Positions 47,038-57,428 of a stretch of DNA of 64,000 bases are shown here, piece after piece. The notes beneath the pieces are model-generated. The model saw nothing but the letters and a program-made list of their open reading frames with translations. It searched no databases and was not told where the DNA came from. Origin of the DNA: Apodospora peruviana (Eukaryota > Ascomycota > Sordariomycetes > Sordariales > Lasiosphaeriaceae). The stretch is taken from assembly GCA_033439685.1 (NCBI GenBank), contig JAUEDM010000005.1:2542001-2606000 (forward strand). The letters are read 5' to 3'. Numbering within the stretch: the stretch's first letter is position 1; each line of letters begins with the position of its first letter. Made by a program: the position numbers and the translations under genes.

Positions 47038-47756
47038 TCAAGAAGAATCCTTCATGTCCGTTCTTTTGTCATTGCCCTGAACCTTCCAGCACTGCTTGAA
47101 CCGCTCCATCTTCACATCCGACAAACAGTCAGCAAAAGGACCTCGATAACATACTGCACTCTGGAGAGAAAGTCTGAAAAGCTTACCTCAGCTTTGCATA
47201 GCCTCCAGTCCTTCTTTTCAAAGTAGCAGTCGGTCAGCTTTGTATTCTCGACTATTTTAGCCCAGACGGGTTGTTAGTGCACTGTAGTCCCTTTCAGGGC
47301 GTTCACCAGCCCCTGTAGCGCACTCTACGCCTGCAACAGTCCAGAAAACACGAGCGATTTTTATCGAATTCGAAGAACATGAAGTCGGCATGGCATATAT
47401 GACCATGGATGACAAGTGCCGTAGGGCTGAAAACATACCTGCACAGCCGGTACTAAAAATTCGCTTATCCCTATAGGTTCACGAGTTTCAGTGAGACGTT
47501 TTTGTCTGCAAAGTTGGGAAACCCAGGGGACTTTTTTGTTGAGCCTCTTTTTAGTTTGGGGGATTCCGGCGCCGAGACTCAGGATAGCATACGTACTCCC
47601 CTGGAGTGCGTGCAAAAAAAAGCTCTCACCTCACAACCTGAAGTCATCTGCAGACAAGAAAAAAATCGAGGAGAAAGCAACTCACCACTCATCCGGCTCA
47701 TCATCTTGCTGGGCTGCCGCAGCTGCAGCCGCCGTTCTCTTCTCCTCCTTCGACAT
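47038..47756 (-). CDS. COA4: COA4-like cytochrome c oxidase assembly factor, twin Cx9C
   Basis: Four small exons: 47756-47686, 47470-47439, 47251-47187 and 47109-47038; 79 aa in all. All junctions use GT..AG (GTGAGT..CTATAG, GTATGT..AAATAG, GTAAGC..GTGAAG) and keep the frame. The N-terminus MSKEEKRTAAAAAAAQQDDE is followed by DEWDKRIFSTGCA, then VENTKLTDCYFEKKDWRLC and KAEMERFKQCWKVQGND. The four cysteines are each separated by nine residues (C-x9-C repeated), the twin Cx9C helical hairpin fold imported into the intermembrane space by Mia40. The DEWDKRIF motif and the FEKKDW segment are typical of fungal Coa4, needed for complex IV assembly. Introns of 215, 187 and 77 nt are long compared with the exons. 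The gene lies between MGM101 and biotin ligase. Confidence 0.9.
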
Positions 47757-48019
47757 TGATCTCGACTGTATTCTCGAAAAAGGAGTGTACCTACACTGGA
47801 CAGTTGAGAAGGCCGCTTAAGGTTTGGGGAAACACAGTCCACCCTTCACTCCATTTTCGCGGGTCGTACCGAGCGACCGGACAGGCGCCACTGCTGGCAC
47901 GCGCGCCTTTGTTGGTCCAGTCACCGCCGGATCGATCTCCGAGGGTTACTACCTGACCCCCTGACCTGGCAGCGGGCTGCAGCGATCGTTCTATCAAGTG
48001 GAAGCAAGCCTCCAAAAAG
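47757..48019. promoter_or_regulatory. Shared upstream region of COA4 (-) and biotin-protein ligase (+)
   Basis: 263 bp separate two divergent start codons, the shortest divergent promoter in the window. No individual element was recognised. Confidence 0.5.
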
Positions 48020-50352
48020 ATGGCATCACGAAAACTCAATGTTCTTGTTTACACAGGTACGACTTTTATCCCCTTGTGATGCAGTGATCTTATTGAAACG
48101 AATTCCCGCTGTATCTCATCTCACTAAAACCAAAAAAACAACAACCAAAAAACAGGGACCGGATCAACTGCTGAGTCGGTCAAGCACTGTTTGGGCTCTC
48201 TGCGCCAACTGCTGTCGCCCAACTATGCCGTGATCCCCATTGCCGAGACGGCTCTCCTCAAGGAACCATGGGCTCCGACCTGTGCGCTGCTCGTCGTCCC
48301 TGGGGGCGCCGATATGGGCTACTGCCGCGTTCTGAATGGTGTTGGCAATAGGATCATCAGCCAGTTCGTCCGCCGCGGAGGTGCCTACCTCGGGTTCTGC
48401 GCTGGCGGCTACTATGGCAGCCAGCGATGCGAGTTTGAGGTTGGAAACCAAGAACTTGAGGTTACTGGCCCTCGCGAGCTGGCCTTCTTTCCGGGCACTT
48501 GCCGCGGCGCCACTTTCAAGGGATTTGCCTACCACAGCGAGCGCGGAACAAAGGCGGCCAAGATTCTTGTCAAGAAGGACGCCTTTCCGGATGCTTGTGT
48601 GCTGTCGGACGTCTTCAGCTGCTACTATAATGGCGGCGGAGTGTTTGTCGGTGCTGACAAGATGGCCGAGAATGGGGTCCGGGTGCTCGCCGAGTACGCC
48701 GACGATGTTGACGTTGAGTCCGGAGATGTCAAGGCTGCGGTCGTCTACTGCAAGGTCGGAGACGGAGCTGCCATTCTCACAGGTCCTCATCCCGAGTAAG
48801 TCTGCTCGAATTGGGTGCGAAGGGTTACGGAGTGAGCTGACAAGATGGCACTAGATTCGCTGCTGCCAACCTGCACAAGCAGCCTGATCTGCCAGGCTAC
48901 GATTCTCTGCTTGAGAAGCTTGCCGCCGATGACGACGCGCGAAACAATTTCCTCAAGGCCTGTCTCACCGAGCTCGGCCTTGAAGTCAGCGCGGAAGAGA
49001 CGGCGTCCGTCCCCAGTCTTTCCAGGATCCATCTCAGCTCGTTCGGCTATTGGGAGGCGGAGGCGCTGATGGCTTCCTTCCGAGACATCCTTACGGTGGA
49101 AGGCGGCGAGGAGTTCATTATGGATGACAACGATCTGTTCCACCTTGAGAAGCCAGACTCGGCCTGGACGATGGACGATCTAACGGCAGTGGTGGCGGAG
49201 CGGTACAAATCACCCAAGAAGAACACCACCGGCCGCGCTGGCACTCCCGACCCCACCGCCGAATACAACCACATCCCGAAGCGGATCGTGTTCCACGACC
49301 ATAGGTGGCCGGGCCTTCTATCACGTCCGTACTTTAAGGACGGCGACTGGTACGGCAAGCACGAGACGCCATACTTCTTCCACGACAAATATTACTGGAC
49401 TCTCGACTCGATCCAGAACGTGCAGATAAGCCAGAAAGCAAAATGGCTGTCCTATAAGCCCTACCCGAATGCCCGACCGACATGGGGCCGGATGATCATG
49501 TACGGCGAGGTCGTCACCAGCACGAACACGCTGCTCGAGCGAAATCCGAAGCTGCTGTCCAAGCTGCCCACGGGCTTTACTCTTGTGGCGACGACCCAGC
49601 TCGCCGGCCGCGGCCGTGGCACCAACGTCTGGGTGGCCCCGACCGGCAGCCTGCTCTGGTCGACCGTCATCAACCACCCCGCGAACCTGGCAGCCTCGCG
49701 TCCGATCGTCTTCATCCAGTACCTCGCTGCCATCGCTATCGTCGAGGCGGTCAAGAACTTCAACGAGTACCGGGCCGCCGACTGGGCGCGGATCCCCATC
49801 AAGCTGAAGTGGCCCAACGACATCTACGCGCAGGATCCGACCAAGCCGGACGACAAGAACGCCTATGTCAAGATCGGCGGCATTCTGTCAAACTGTGTCT
49901 ACTCCAACGGCAACTACCAGATCGTGCTGGGCGTCGGGCTCAACACCAACAACGACAAGCCGACGACCAGCCTCAGCGCTCTTTTGCCGCTTGTGAGTGA
50001 GTCGGGCCAGGAGCTTCTGATGCCCAACTTCCCGATCGAGATCCTGCTGGCCAAGATTATGGTTCACCTCGAGGCGCTGTATACCGAGTTCTGCCACACG
50101 GGCTGGTCACAGGAGCTGCTGGAGAAGTACTATAGCTACTGGCTGCATTCGGGCCAGATTGTGACGCTGGAGGACCACGGCGGCACCAAGGCGCGCGTGG
50201 TAGGCATCACGAGCGACTGGGGCTTGCTGAAAGTGGAAGAGGTTGTGGAGGACGAGAAGGGCGAGCTGCGCACCACGGGCAAGATGTGGGCGCTGCAGAG
50301 CGACGAGAACAGCTTTGACTTCTGGAAGGGGCTGGTCAGAAGAAAGTTGTGA
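48020..50352 (+). CDS. BPL1: Biotin-protein ligase (holocarboxylase synthetase)
   Basis: Exons 48020-48056, 48156-48795 and 48855-50352; introns of 99 and 59 nt; 724 aa. The N-terminal half has the glutamine-amidotransferase-like fold typical of eukaryotic ligases: LNVLVYTGTGSTAESVKH, VVPGGADMGYCR, the nucleophile-elbow-like YLGFCAGGYYG, and GPHPEFAAANL across the second junction. The C-terminal half is the BirA/LplA catalytic domain: LVATTQLAGRGRGTNVWVAP with the GRGRGTN biotinyl-AMP loop, SLLWSTVINHP, IKLKWPNDIYA and KIGGILSN, which includes the catalytic lysine region. The small C-terminal beta domain follows (SGQIVTLEDHGGTKARVVGI). It attaches biotin to acetyl-CoA and pyruvate carboxylases using ATP. 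The length is close to yeast Bpl1 (690 aa), and all key motifs are present. Confidence 0.95.
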
Positions 50353-50604
50353 ATTGCTTGACCGACTGAACGGCTGGTTGGGTTGGCTCATCGATGCTAC
50401 CTACGGATGCCGGCGGACAAGTTGCTTTACTGGGTTAGGTTTGGCTCACAGTTTCTCGCTACCGAATATTGGGACCACTTTGCCGGCTCTCGGATCGTCT
50501 TGATGCCGGTGACGAAACAGCTTCCGCATCCATCTTCATTTTGCTTCAACAAGGGCACACACGAAAGAGAAAGAGACATTATGTGGTGTGGTATGGGAAT
50601 TATC

Positions 50605-50627
50605 TACCTACCTACCTACCTACCTGG
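50605..50627. repeat. (CTAC)n microsatellite
   Basis: About six units of CTAC in a row, downstream of the biotin ligase gene. Confidence 0.85.
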
Positions 50628-52067
50628 CATTACATTGTACAAACATCAATCCAAAGACGAAACTGCACGAGCAACGGTTTGAATTGGCAGATATGACATG
50701 AGATAGGAGGACAGAACGGGATAGGAGCTTTGGCCTCTGTCTCACTGTCTTTCCCCGCAATGTTACCATGGGAGGTGCGTTGAAAGGGTTACATTTGCGG
50801 GGGATTGGATTGGAGTTGATGGATGGACGGCAGCAGAAGCAGCGTCGTTCGCCAAAGCACAACAGCAATGAGTGGTACCAAGCAACAGACTCTTTGTCTT
50901 TGCCTGCAGCAGGAGAACCTCGATGTGGCTGCTGGCTCGACATGATCCGGCGAGGTGCTTTTCTGTCCAGCCACGAAGCTTATTTCCTCAACGATCGGAC
51001 AAACAGATGGACATGATAGATATATGGTTATTAGCACGCGCTTGGGGGTTGCTTCAGTTTTTTAATACCCTTGGTCGATAGATAGGTAGATTATCCCTTA
51101 GACATGAATCCAAAAAGTAGTTGCTCGCGGTCGCCCCGGCGCCGGACTTTCCATGGGTACATTTAAGGTACCTTACCTACCACCGCATCGGCGCCGGATC
51201 GAGTTGACCTTTCCCTTCGGCACCCAACCGCGAGCATTGACGCACCGGAGCGGACGGTAAACACGGGAGGCGAATGCAAACTCACCGTCTCTTGACCCGC
51301 TTTTCCCTCTCTTGACTGCCCTCTGCCGCTGCACGCACGATGGTGACAGGCGGGAGGCCGGGCAGCCCGCGAGCGAGCCGTCCTTGCATATCTATGTGTT
51401 TTAAACTTGCCTAGGCGACGAGAAACGAGTCCACAGACGCACATTGAACAGGAGGACCCTGAGATCACTTTCACCTAGAGACCGAATTACCTGCTGATCT
51501 CGTTAACGACATAGCTCCGGGTTCGGTGCCAGGACTGGACGAACGAAAGACTTCAACCCAGCTTGCAGCCGATGCCAGCACCATACCGCCGGCAATGGAC
51601 TTTACTCTTCGTCCTCCGGCCAAGACCAGTACAGTCATGAACCAGCAAGTAAGTTGATGGAGGAATCGGCCCGCTGGTACCCAAGAAATATCCGAACAGA
51701 CGGCAGATGACCTCGATCATATATTTCTCGCCGCAACGCAGATAGGCGCACCGGTTTCCCAGTCCAGTCGCTCCAGTGATGCACACACAAACCATCCGGC
51801 TGCTACAAACCTGGACAGAATTTCCCAGAGAACAGGGAGAGAGATGGTCCGGCATTAACCTGTATATTCGATTCTCGCTTCTTCCCCGCGTGCTCCCAAT
51901 TTGGGAGTCGGCAGCGGACATTCTGGCTCAATTGCTACACCACCCTCCTCTACCGAACTTTGGGACACAAGACAGGCCAATCAGAAGAGAGTTTTGCCCC
52001 GCGAAAGGCAGACATCTGTTCGTTTCCGTGTTCACGGACTTGGTCGATCGGCTCGTGAGTTCGATGG

Positions 52068-52109
<42 letters not shown>
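52068..52109. repeat. (AAGC)n microsatellite, about 10 units
   Basis: 42 bp of near-perfect AAGC repeats upstream of the 7TM receptor-like gene. Open frames through it (Lys-Gln-Ala-Ser repeats) are artefacts of the repeat. Confidence 0.9.
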
Positions 52110-52557
52110 AAGCATGGCATCATATAGCGACATTTGCTTACATGTATGGCGAAGGTGTGTGTATTTCCCGCCTGGGCGTGCACGCATATACACACATACA
52201 GTGCGGTACGCTGGATGGGGCGAGCGGGAGGAAAGGGAACAGTATACACTATGTTTATGAAGGTGTGAACCAGACCGGACCGAAATGTGTGGCCTATATC
52301 GTGGGATGTAAGAGAGTCCGGTCATGAAGATATAGTAGCTGAGACTTGCTCCCTTTATTTGCTCTGTTAGGAGCTCCCTGCTTCTGGTTTCGCGGTCTTG
52401 CTGGGTATCTCACCCCCCACGACGACACACTCTTATCTGTCAGTCGATGTCTTCCAGGTAGTAGACGGACTGGACCTGGGTATACACACCATCTTCACGT
52501 CTTTGCTGTAAACAAGTTCCCCTTGTCTGGGAGAACCGAAACACCGCACAAGCAGCA

Positions 52558-54339
52558 ATGACGACGACGGAGCCTGCTCGAACAAAATTCAACCTCACAT
52601 ACCCTCCTCTGCCGTTCAATGGCACCGCCGACGAGGTAGGCCATCTCCCTTTCGAGCTCTGTTGAATAAGATTTACTAACCCTTACCAACAGATCGACCC
52701 ATCAGCAGCGGGCATGATCTCGGGCATCCTCTTCGGCATTCTGGTCCCACACATCATCTGCACCCTCATCGTGCTGGCCCGGACCTCGTCCCGGCTCTTC
52801 CTGCTTCGAAAATGGTTCCTCGACGACACCCTCATCGCGCTGGCCTGGCTATTCTCGACGGCAGTCTGCATCGTCTACAGCATCGCGGCCTCATCACCAA
52901 CAACAATGTACACAACAGTTACGGGCGGCGCCGTCCGGCCATACGTGTTACGCACCTACGTTGGGCTGATATGCTACCAGCTCTGCCTCTGCCTGACCAA
53001 GCTCTCGGTGCTGGCCTTTTATTTTCGGATGTTCTCGTCGCGCCCGCTCGAGCGCCGCCTCGCCTGGGCGACCGTCATCTTCGTGCTCCTCTACGGCGTA
53101 CCCTTGCTCTTCATGACCGTCTTCCAGTGCCACCCTATCCCGGGCCAATTTTTTGGTGTGCCGATGAAGTGTTTTACCTTTGTTCCGCTGCTCATCACGT
53201 CGGCGTCGTTGCATAGCGCGACCGACGCCTGGCTTATCGTCTTGATCATACCCTGCATCGTACGGCTGGACCTGCCCCCGCGGCAGAAAGCTGCCCTAGC
53301 GGTTGTGCTGAGCTTGGGTATTTTTGTCATTGCGGCGAGCTTGACGAGGCTTCAGCTTTCCCTGAAAGCAAATTACCGGCCTTCGTCGTCGTCGGGCTTG
53401 GCAGCGCAACTCGCCTTTTTCGTCATGACGGTACTGGAGCTGGATCTGGCTATCATGTGCGCGAGTGCGCCTACGCTGCGACCGGTGCTGGCGAGGTTCT
53501 GGCCGAGATTTATGTCTGGCGACATCGTACAGCAAGGAGAGCAGTACCAGCAACAGCAGAGGCAGAGAAGGAGGCAGAGACATTCGAGGTGGTTGGTTGG
53601 CAGGAGGCCGACAGCAACAACAGGAACGAGCGGGAGCGTCGATCTCACTTCTGTGGTGAGTTACCATGGGTATCCGTGGACGCAGCCGGCCACGCCAGCC
53701 AGGAGCAAGAATCCCAGCATGGCGGACCTTGGAGACAAACGAAGCGAAGTGCCGATGCCGACTCGGCCGCTCCCAGCGGCATATCACCGCACGCCTACGA
53801 CGCTGAGCTTGCGGAGCTTCATGAGCAGTATTGTTACCGCTACGCCGGGATCGAGGAGTAGAGGGCAGACTTTGACCGGCGGAGGCGGAGAAGACAGGGC
53901 GGGCTTGCTACAGCTCGAGGACAAGGACGGCGATGTGAATCCGGAGGTTTTGGAGAAAAGGAGGAGGTCGTCGATCGGGTTCGAGGGGTACTATGATCAG
54001 TATTTCGGATACGGTGAGATGATGGAGACGGCCGGGAAGCGGAGGAGCAGGACGCTGATGAGGATCGAGACATCGCGGCCGGGGTCGGCGTCGTGGGCAA
54101 GGCGTAGTGGTGGACGGTGGGGGGATAGTCAGGAGAGCTTTGTGCTCGGGGTGAATGATCCGAATAGCCCGACGAGGCCGAGGAGGGCGAGTGGTGCGAC
54201 CGGCATTGGTGTAGCGGTCAATAGGCTGAGTCCGGTTTTGTCGGATGCGGGGGGTACGTCGTCGCCTGTTGTTGATGGTGTCACGCCCACGGAGAAGAAG
54301 GAGGACGACGACAAGAAGATGGATCTTCCGAAGCAGTAA
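52558..54339 (+). CDS. Rhodopsin-domain (PTH11-like) 7TM protein with long cytoplasmic tail
   Basis: Exons 52558-52635 and 52693-54339 with a 57-nt intron; 574 aa. After a 30-residue outer N-terminus with an NLT glycosylation site, seven hydrophobic segments follow, starting at ISGILFGILVPHIICTLIVL, DTLIALAWLFSTAVCIVY, YVGLICYQLCLCLTKLSVLA, WATVIFVLLYGVPLLFMTV, ATDAWLIVLIIPCIV, KAALAVVLSLGIFVIAASL and AQLAFFVMTVLELDLAIMCA. Typical family features are the LRKWFLDD intracellular loop, FYFRMF after TM3, the FQCHPI motif and the ATDAW motif in TM5. This matches the fungal integral-membrane 'rhodopsin domain' family that includes PTH11-related receptors; it has no CFEM domain. The 270-residue tail is disordered, with QQQQRQRRRQR, several Ser-rich stretches and an acidic/basic end. 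The ligand is unknown. Confidence 0.88.
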
Positions 54340-55293
54340 GCGAGTGAACCTTTGGGAAAAGACATGACGTCAACCAAAGAAGCCAACATGGAGATAATGG
54401 TCTCGTCTTGTCGAGACGAAACACCACAGCGGCTGGCGCCGGCAGAAAGGCTGCTAGTACCGCACGAGGATTTACACGGAAAATCATGAGCGAGTTCGGC
54501 GATCCCGGCCTGCCATCGACAGATGACGACAGAGATGAGAACCTGGGCTTAAGGATTTTGGTCAGGTGGACGGGAGTCGGTCGATTCTGCTTGTCGGTGG
54601 CATCATCCGTCATTCGACTTACTTGACAGCTCCTCTTCGGTTTGGCAGCCTTTGCAGCCAGCGCTCGTGATCTACATTTATTTGACACGCCCGACGACAT
54701 ACATCCAATCTATTGGCTAATTCTTTCCGCTTTCTGCATTGGTCGTTATATGGTTTGGTGGTTTGGGGTTTACAAGGCGGGTGCGGAACTTGGGGGTGTG
54801 GTCTGACTGCATATCGCATATTTTTTTTTTTTTTTTTTTTTTTAATTTTTTTTTTTTTTAGCTGTCGCTCCTTTACACATTACATTTGATACCATTTCAC
54901 AACATGATGGGTGGTACTTTTGCATCCTTTGGCAATGGGCGGAGTGGTATCCCAACTGAACGGTCTGGAATGGGAAATATCATTGTAGAGGTACCTTGGG
55001 TAGCCAGAGAGGTACTAGATGAGATAGCCGGCAGACAAATTCGGCTCGAGGCAAGAACTTCAAAAGCAGAGAAAGAAAAGGGAAACTTCTGATATTTATT
55101 GTTCTCTTCTTGGTCCGCCCTGTTGTAAAGTGAAGTGTTCCAGGTTAGCAGCTGGCGGCTTCCCTCGTCAGCTGGTTACCAGCTGCCTCTCCAAAAGCCC
55201 CCCAGCGGACTCGTTGAACCATGGTTGGGGCGAGTCGCCAAGCACCGCATCGTGCCTCATCCGCGCAACCCCAAACTCAGATCTCCCAACACC
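54340..55293. other. Intergenic region with a long poly-T block
   Basis: No gene supported. Contains T23-AA-T14 at 54821-54859. Confidence 0.5.
54821..54859 (+). repeat. Poly-T tract (T23, AA, T14)
   Basis: A 39-bp A/T-only block, almost entirely T on the plus strand. It could be an old poly-A tail of a minus-strand retroposed sequence or a plain homopolymer; no retroposon body was recognised next to it. Confidence 0.9.
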
Positions 55294-55659
55294 CTAGCAT
55301 TCGCTATTCGGACTAATGGTTCCCAGCAACTTCACCCAAGCATCGCAGACAGCCACAGCATCTTCCCCGGCTCCCGTCTGAAGTCTCGTCTTTTCGAGAA
55401 GGAAGCGATGATCAGAATTTGTCAAAGCTGCCAAGATGATCCCTTCATTACGGAATACACCGTCGCCCGCAATTTCCAGCCCCAGAGTTCGTTCCATTGC
55501 CATTACTCTGATCACTCGTCCAAGTCCAAGTCGGACAGTCACCGTGAGACTCTTGGTCAGGATCCGGTCAACGTATGCATCCAAAAGCTCGTTCTAGATC
55601 TTGGGAGGCTGAGACCACATTCTGCTCGTGTTGGCTCCGTTGGGAAGAATTCCCGTCAT
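55294..55659 (-). pseudogene. Gene remnant of unknown family with one internal stop
   Basis: A frame of 121 sense-plus-stop codons runs from an ATG at 55659-55657 to the stop at 55296-55294, interrupted by one TAG at 55596-55594. Around the TAG the sequence reads SRMWSQPPKI then NELLDAYVDRILTKSLTVTV, and further VRLGLGRVIRVMAMERTLGL and LEKTRLQTGAGEDAVAVCD. These stretches look like true helical protein rather than chance translation, but I do not recognise the family. The TAG could derive from CAG by a C-to-T change in a CpA context. It may be the remaining end of a larger gene, as upstream parts show no matching frame. Confidence 0.35.
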
Positions 55660-57428
55660 GATTCAATTTACTTGTGACATAGCTACACGAAGAACATCTT
55701 GCCTGTCGGGTCGCCCAACCCCGCATGAATGAATGCGATGGGATCTGAGCATCATCCACACCTGCATACATGAACACCAGCACGGCAGACAGCTTCGGCA
55801 GGGCTCTCTCGTGAGTCTTTTGCTTTCCATTATTCGGTGTCACCACCCCTGCAATCGCCCTACTTCATCTGCACCAGGTTCATCTCTCCATTCCGGGTGC
55901 CCTTGACCCTGCCGCTGCCAGTCTTTATAGATCTACATGTACAAGAAGCTGTCCGAATCGTGGAGGAACTGGCCTCGTCGACTGTGCTCAGACGTCAAGC
56001 GCTGGTCCCCAGGGCACGGCAGGCGCACATCGTTGTCTGAAAAGGTAGGATTGCGACGAACTCTTGTTGGACGGGTAAATTCACGCGAGATCCGAACAAT
56101 CACAACTCGCATGTCTTTGCCTTGTCTTGATGAATTTTTCCTCTGGCACTCTGCGTGATGCGGCTCAGCTGGGCGTGCACAGATGAGCCTCAACATGCAC
56201 TCTATTGGCGACGAACTCTTCTGTCTTTACAAGGCAACAGCTTGAAGTTTAAGCAAGGCCTATCTACCTGACCTGTCAAGCCTCAGATAGAAAGGGTTCA
56301 ATAATCCAGTTCCTGCTCCCGACTGGCTGTCCCGTCCCTCCATTACATCAGAGACGGGATGCACTGCTCAGTTGCTCCCCTGCTCATCACCCTTGCTCAT
56401 CCCATCTACTGGGCATCGACTTCCGGATCGGGACCATGTTGATATGCCTTGCCCGACTGTGGTACGGTAAAGTTACATAGAGATCTTGTATGAGAGGCCA
56501 AGCTGGCCGTGGGGAGCCCCACAAGCCGACCCATTCTCTTCAGCTCTTCCAGAAGCTTTCGTGCATCCGGATGCCGGTCTGAGCCTTAGTAGTGAAAGCG
56601 TGGCTGACCCCCGTCTCGTCGTGTGAGTGGCTCAATATCCTCCGAGCCCGACGTCAGTCTGTGGTAGCTGGATGGTGGTGGTCCGCGATCACCAGCTTGC
56701 TTCATGCCATGTCTACTGGGGAGCTTACCTTATTACCTTACCTAGGTACATCACATAGAGTCCTGCCTTCTACAGTACACTTCCATGTCACTTACACTCC
56801 GGTCGAAGATTTCTTGGCGGGGATTCGTCCACTCCCAGGCGAGGACCGGCGGACCGGGGAAGCTCACCCAGATCGATCTGCTGCTGTCCCATGCATGTAT
56901 GCAGGTGAAAGTGAAGTGAGAGAGACCGAAAGAACTTGGGATGGGTCCAGTGATGTCCTCCTGGGTTCAACACGTTCACCATCCTCCCCGTCCACCGCGT
57001 TTTCGCGTCACTGCCCTGTCGTCCGAACCTCTACCTCCCGGTCTCGACTCAGCTCGCGCGCCTTTCCTCCTCCTCGTCGACCTCACCGCTTCTCTTCAGT
57101 TTCTCTCCCCACCGACCACAGGGGTTCTCGGTTTGGTTTCTTTCACTCCAGCCTCGAGTCGATCTCTCTGAGCAAACACCTCTTTTCCACACTTCTGTAA
57201 AACTTCGTTTTTATCCGCTCCCTACCTAACACCTACCTTACTCACCTACACTATTCATTCAAGCCGCGGCGATCTACTAGCCATCCACCACTCTTTCCAC
57301 ACATAGTGTCTTTCGTTTAGTGTTGGCGTCGACGTGTCGACGCGTCACGAACCGCTGCCATACTCTCCCTCACCTCATCGTCAAGCCAGTCTAAGGTTCT
57401 GGTAAAGGATGCGAGCAGACTAGCGAAC
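55660..57428. other. Intergenic region and promoter of the surface-protein gene
   Basis: No gene supported. The last 450 bp are strongly C/T-rich (57000-57300), a usual leader and promoter composition for fungal genes, and contain TACCT clusters at 57222-57250. Confidence 0.5.

Larger units (their letters stand above)
50353..52557. other. Intergenic region with simple repeats
   Basis: No gene supported in 2.2 kb. It holds a (TACC)n tract at about 50605-50627, an (AAGC)n tract at 52068-52109 and a TACCTTACCTACC cluster near 51170. Confidence 0.55.

Noticed and set aside
51901..52327. Open frames running through the (AAGC)n repeat
   Set aside because: Four-base repeats leave several frames open by construction; no protein-like sequence beyond the repeat.
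54821..54859. Poly-T block as the tail of a retroposon
   Set aside because: No reverse-transcriptase sequence, target-site duplication or source-gene copy could be seen next to it.
56592..57200. 202-codon plus frame upstream of the surface-protein gene
   Set aside because: Its second half is the C/T-rich leader, coding only Ser/Pro/Arg noise; no conserved motif.
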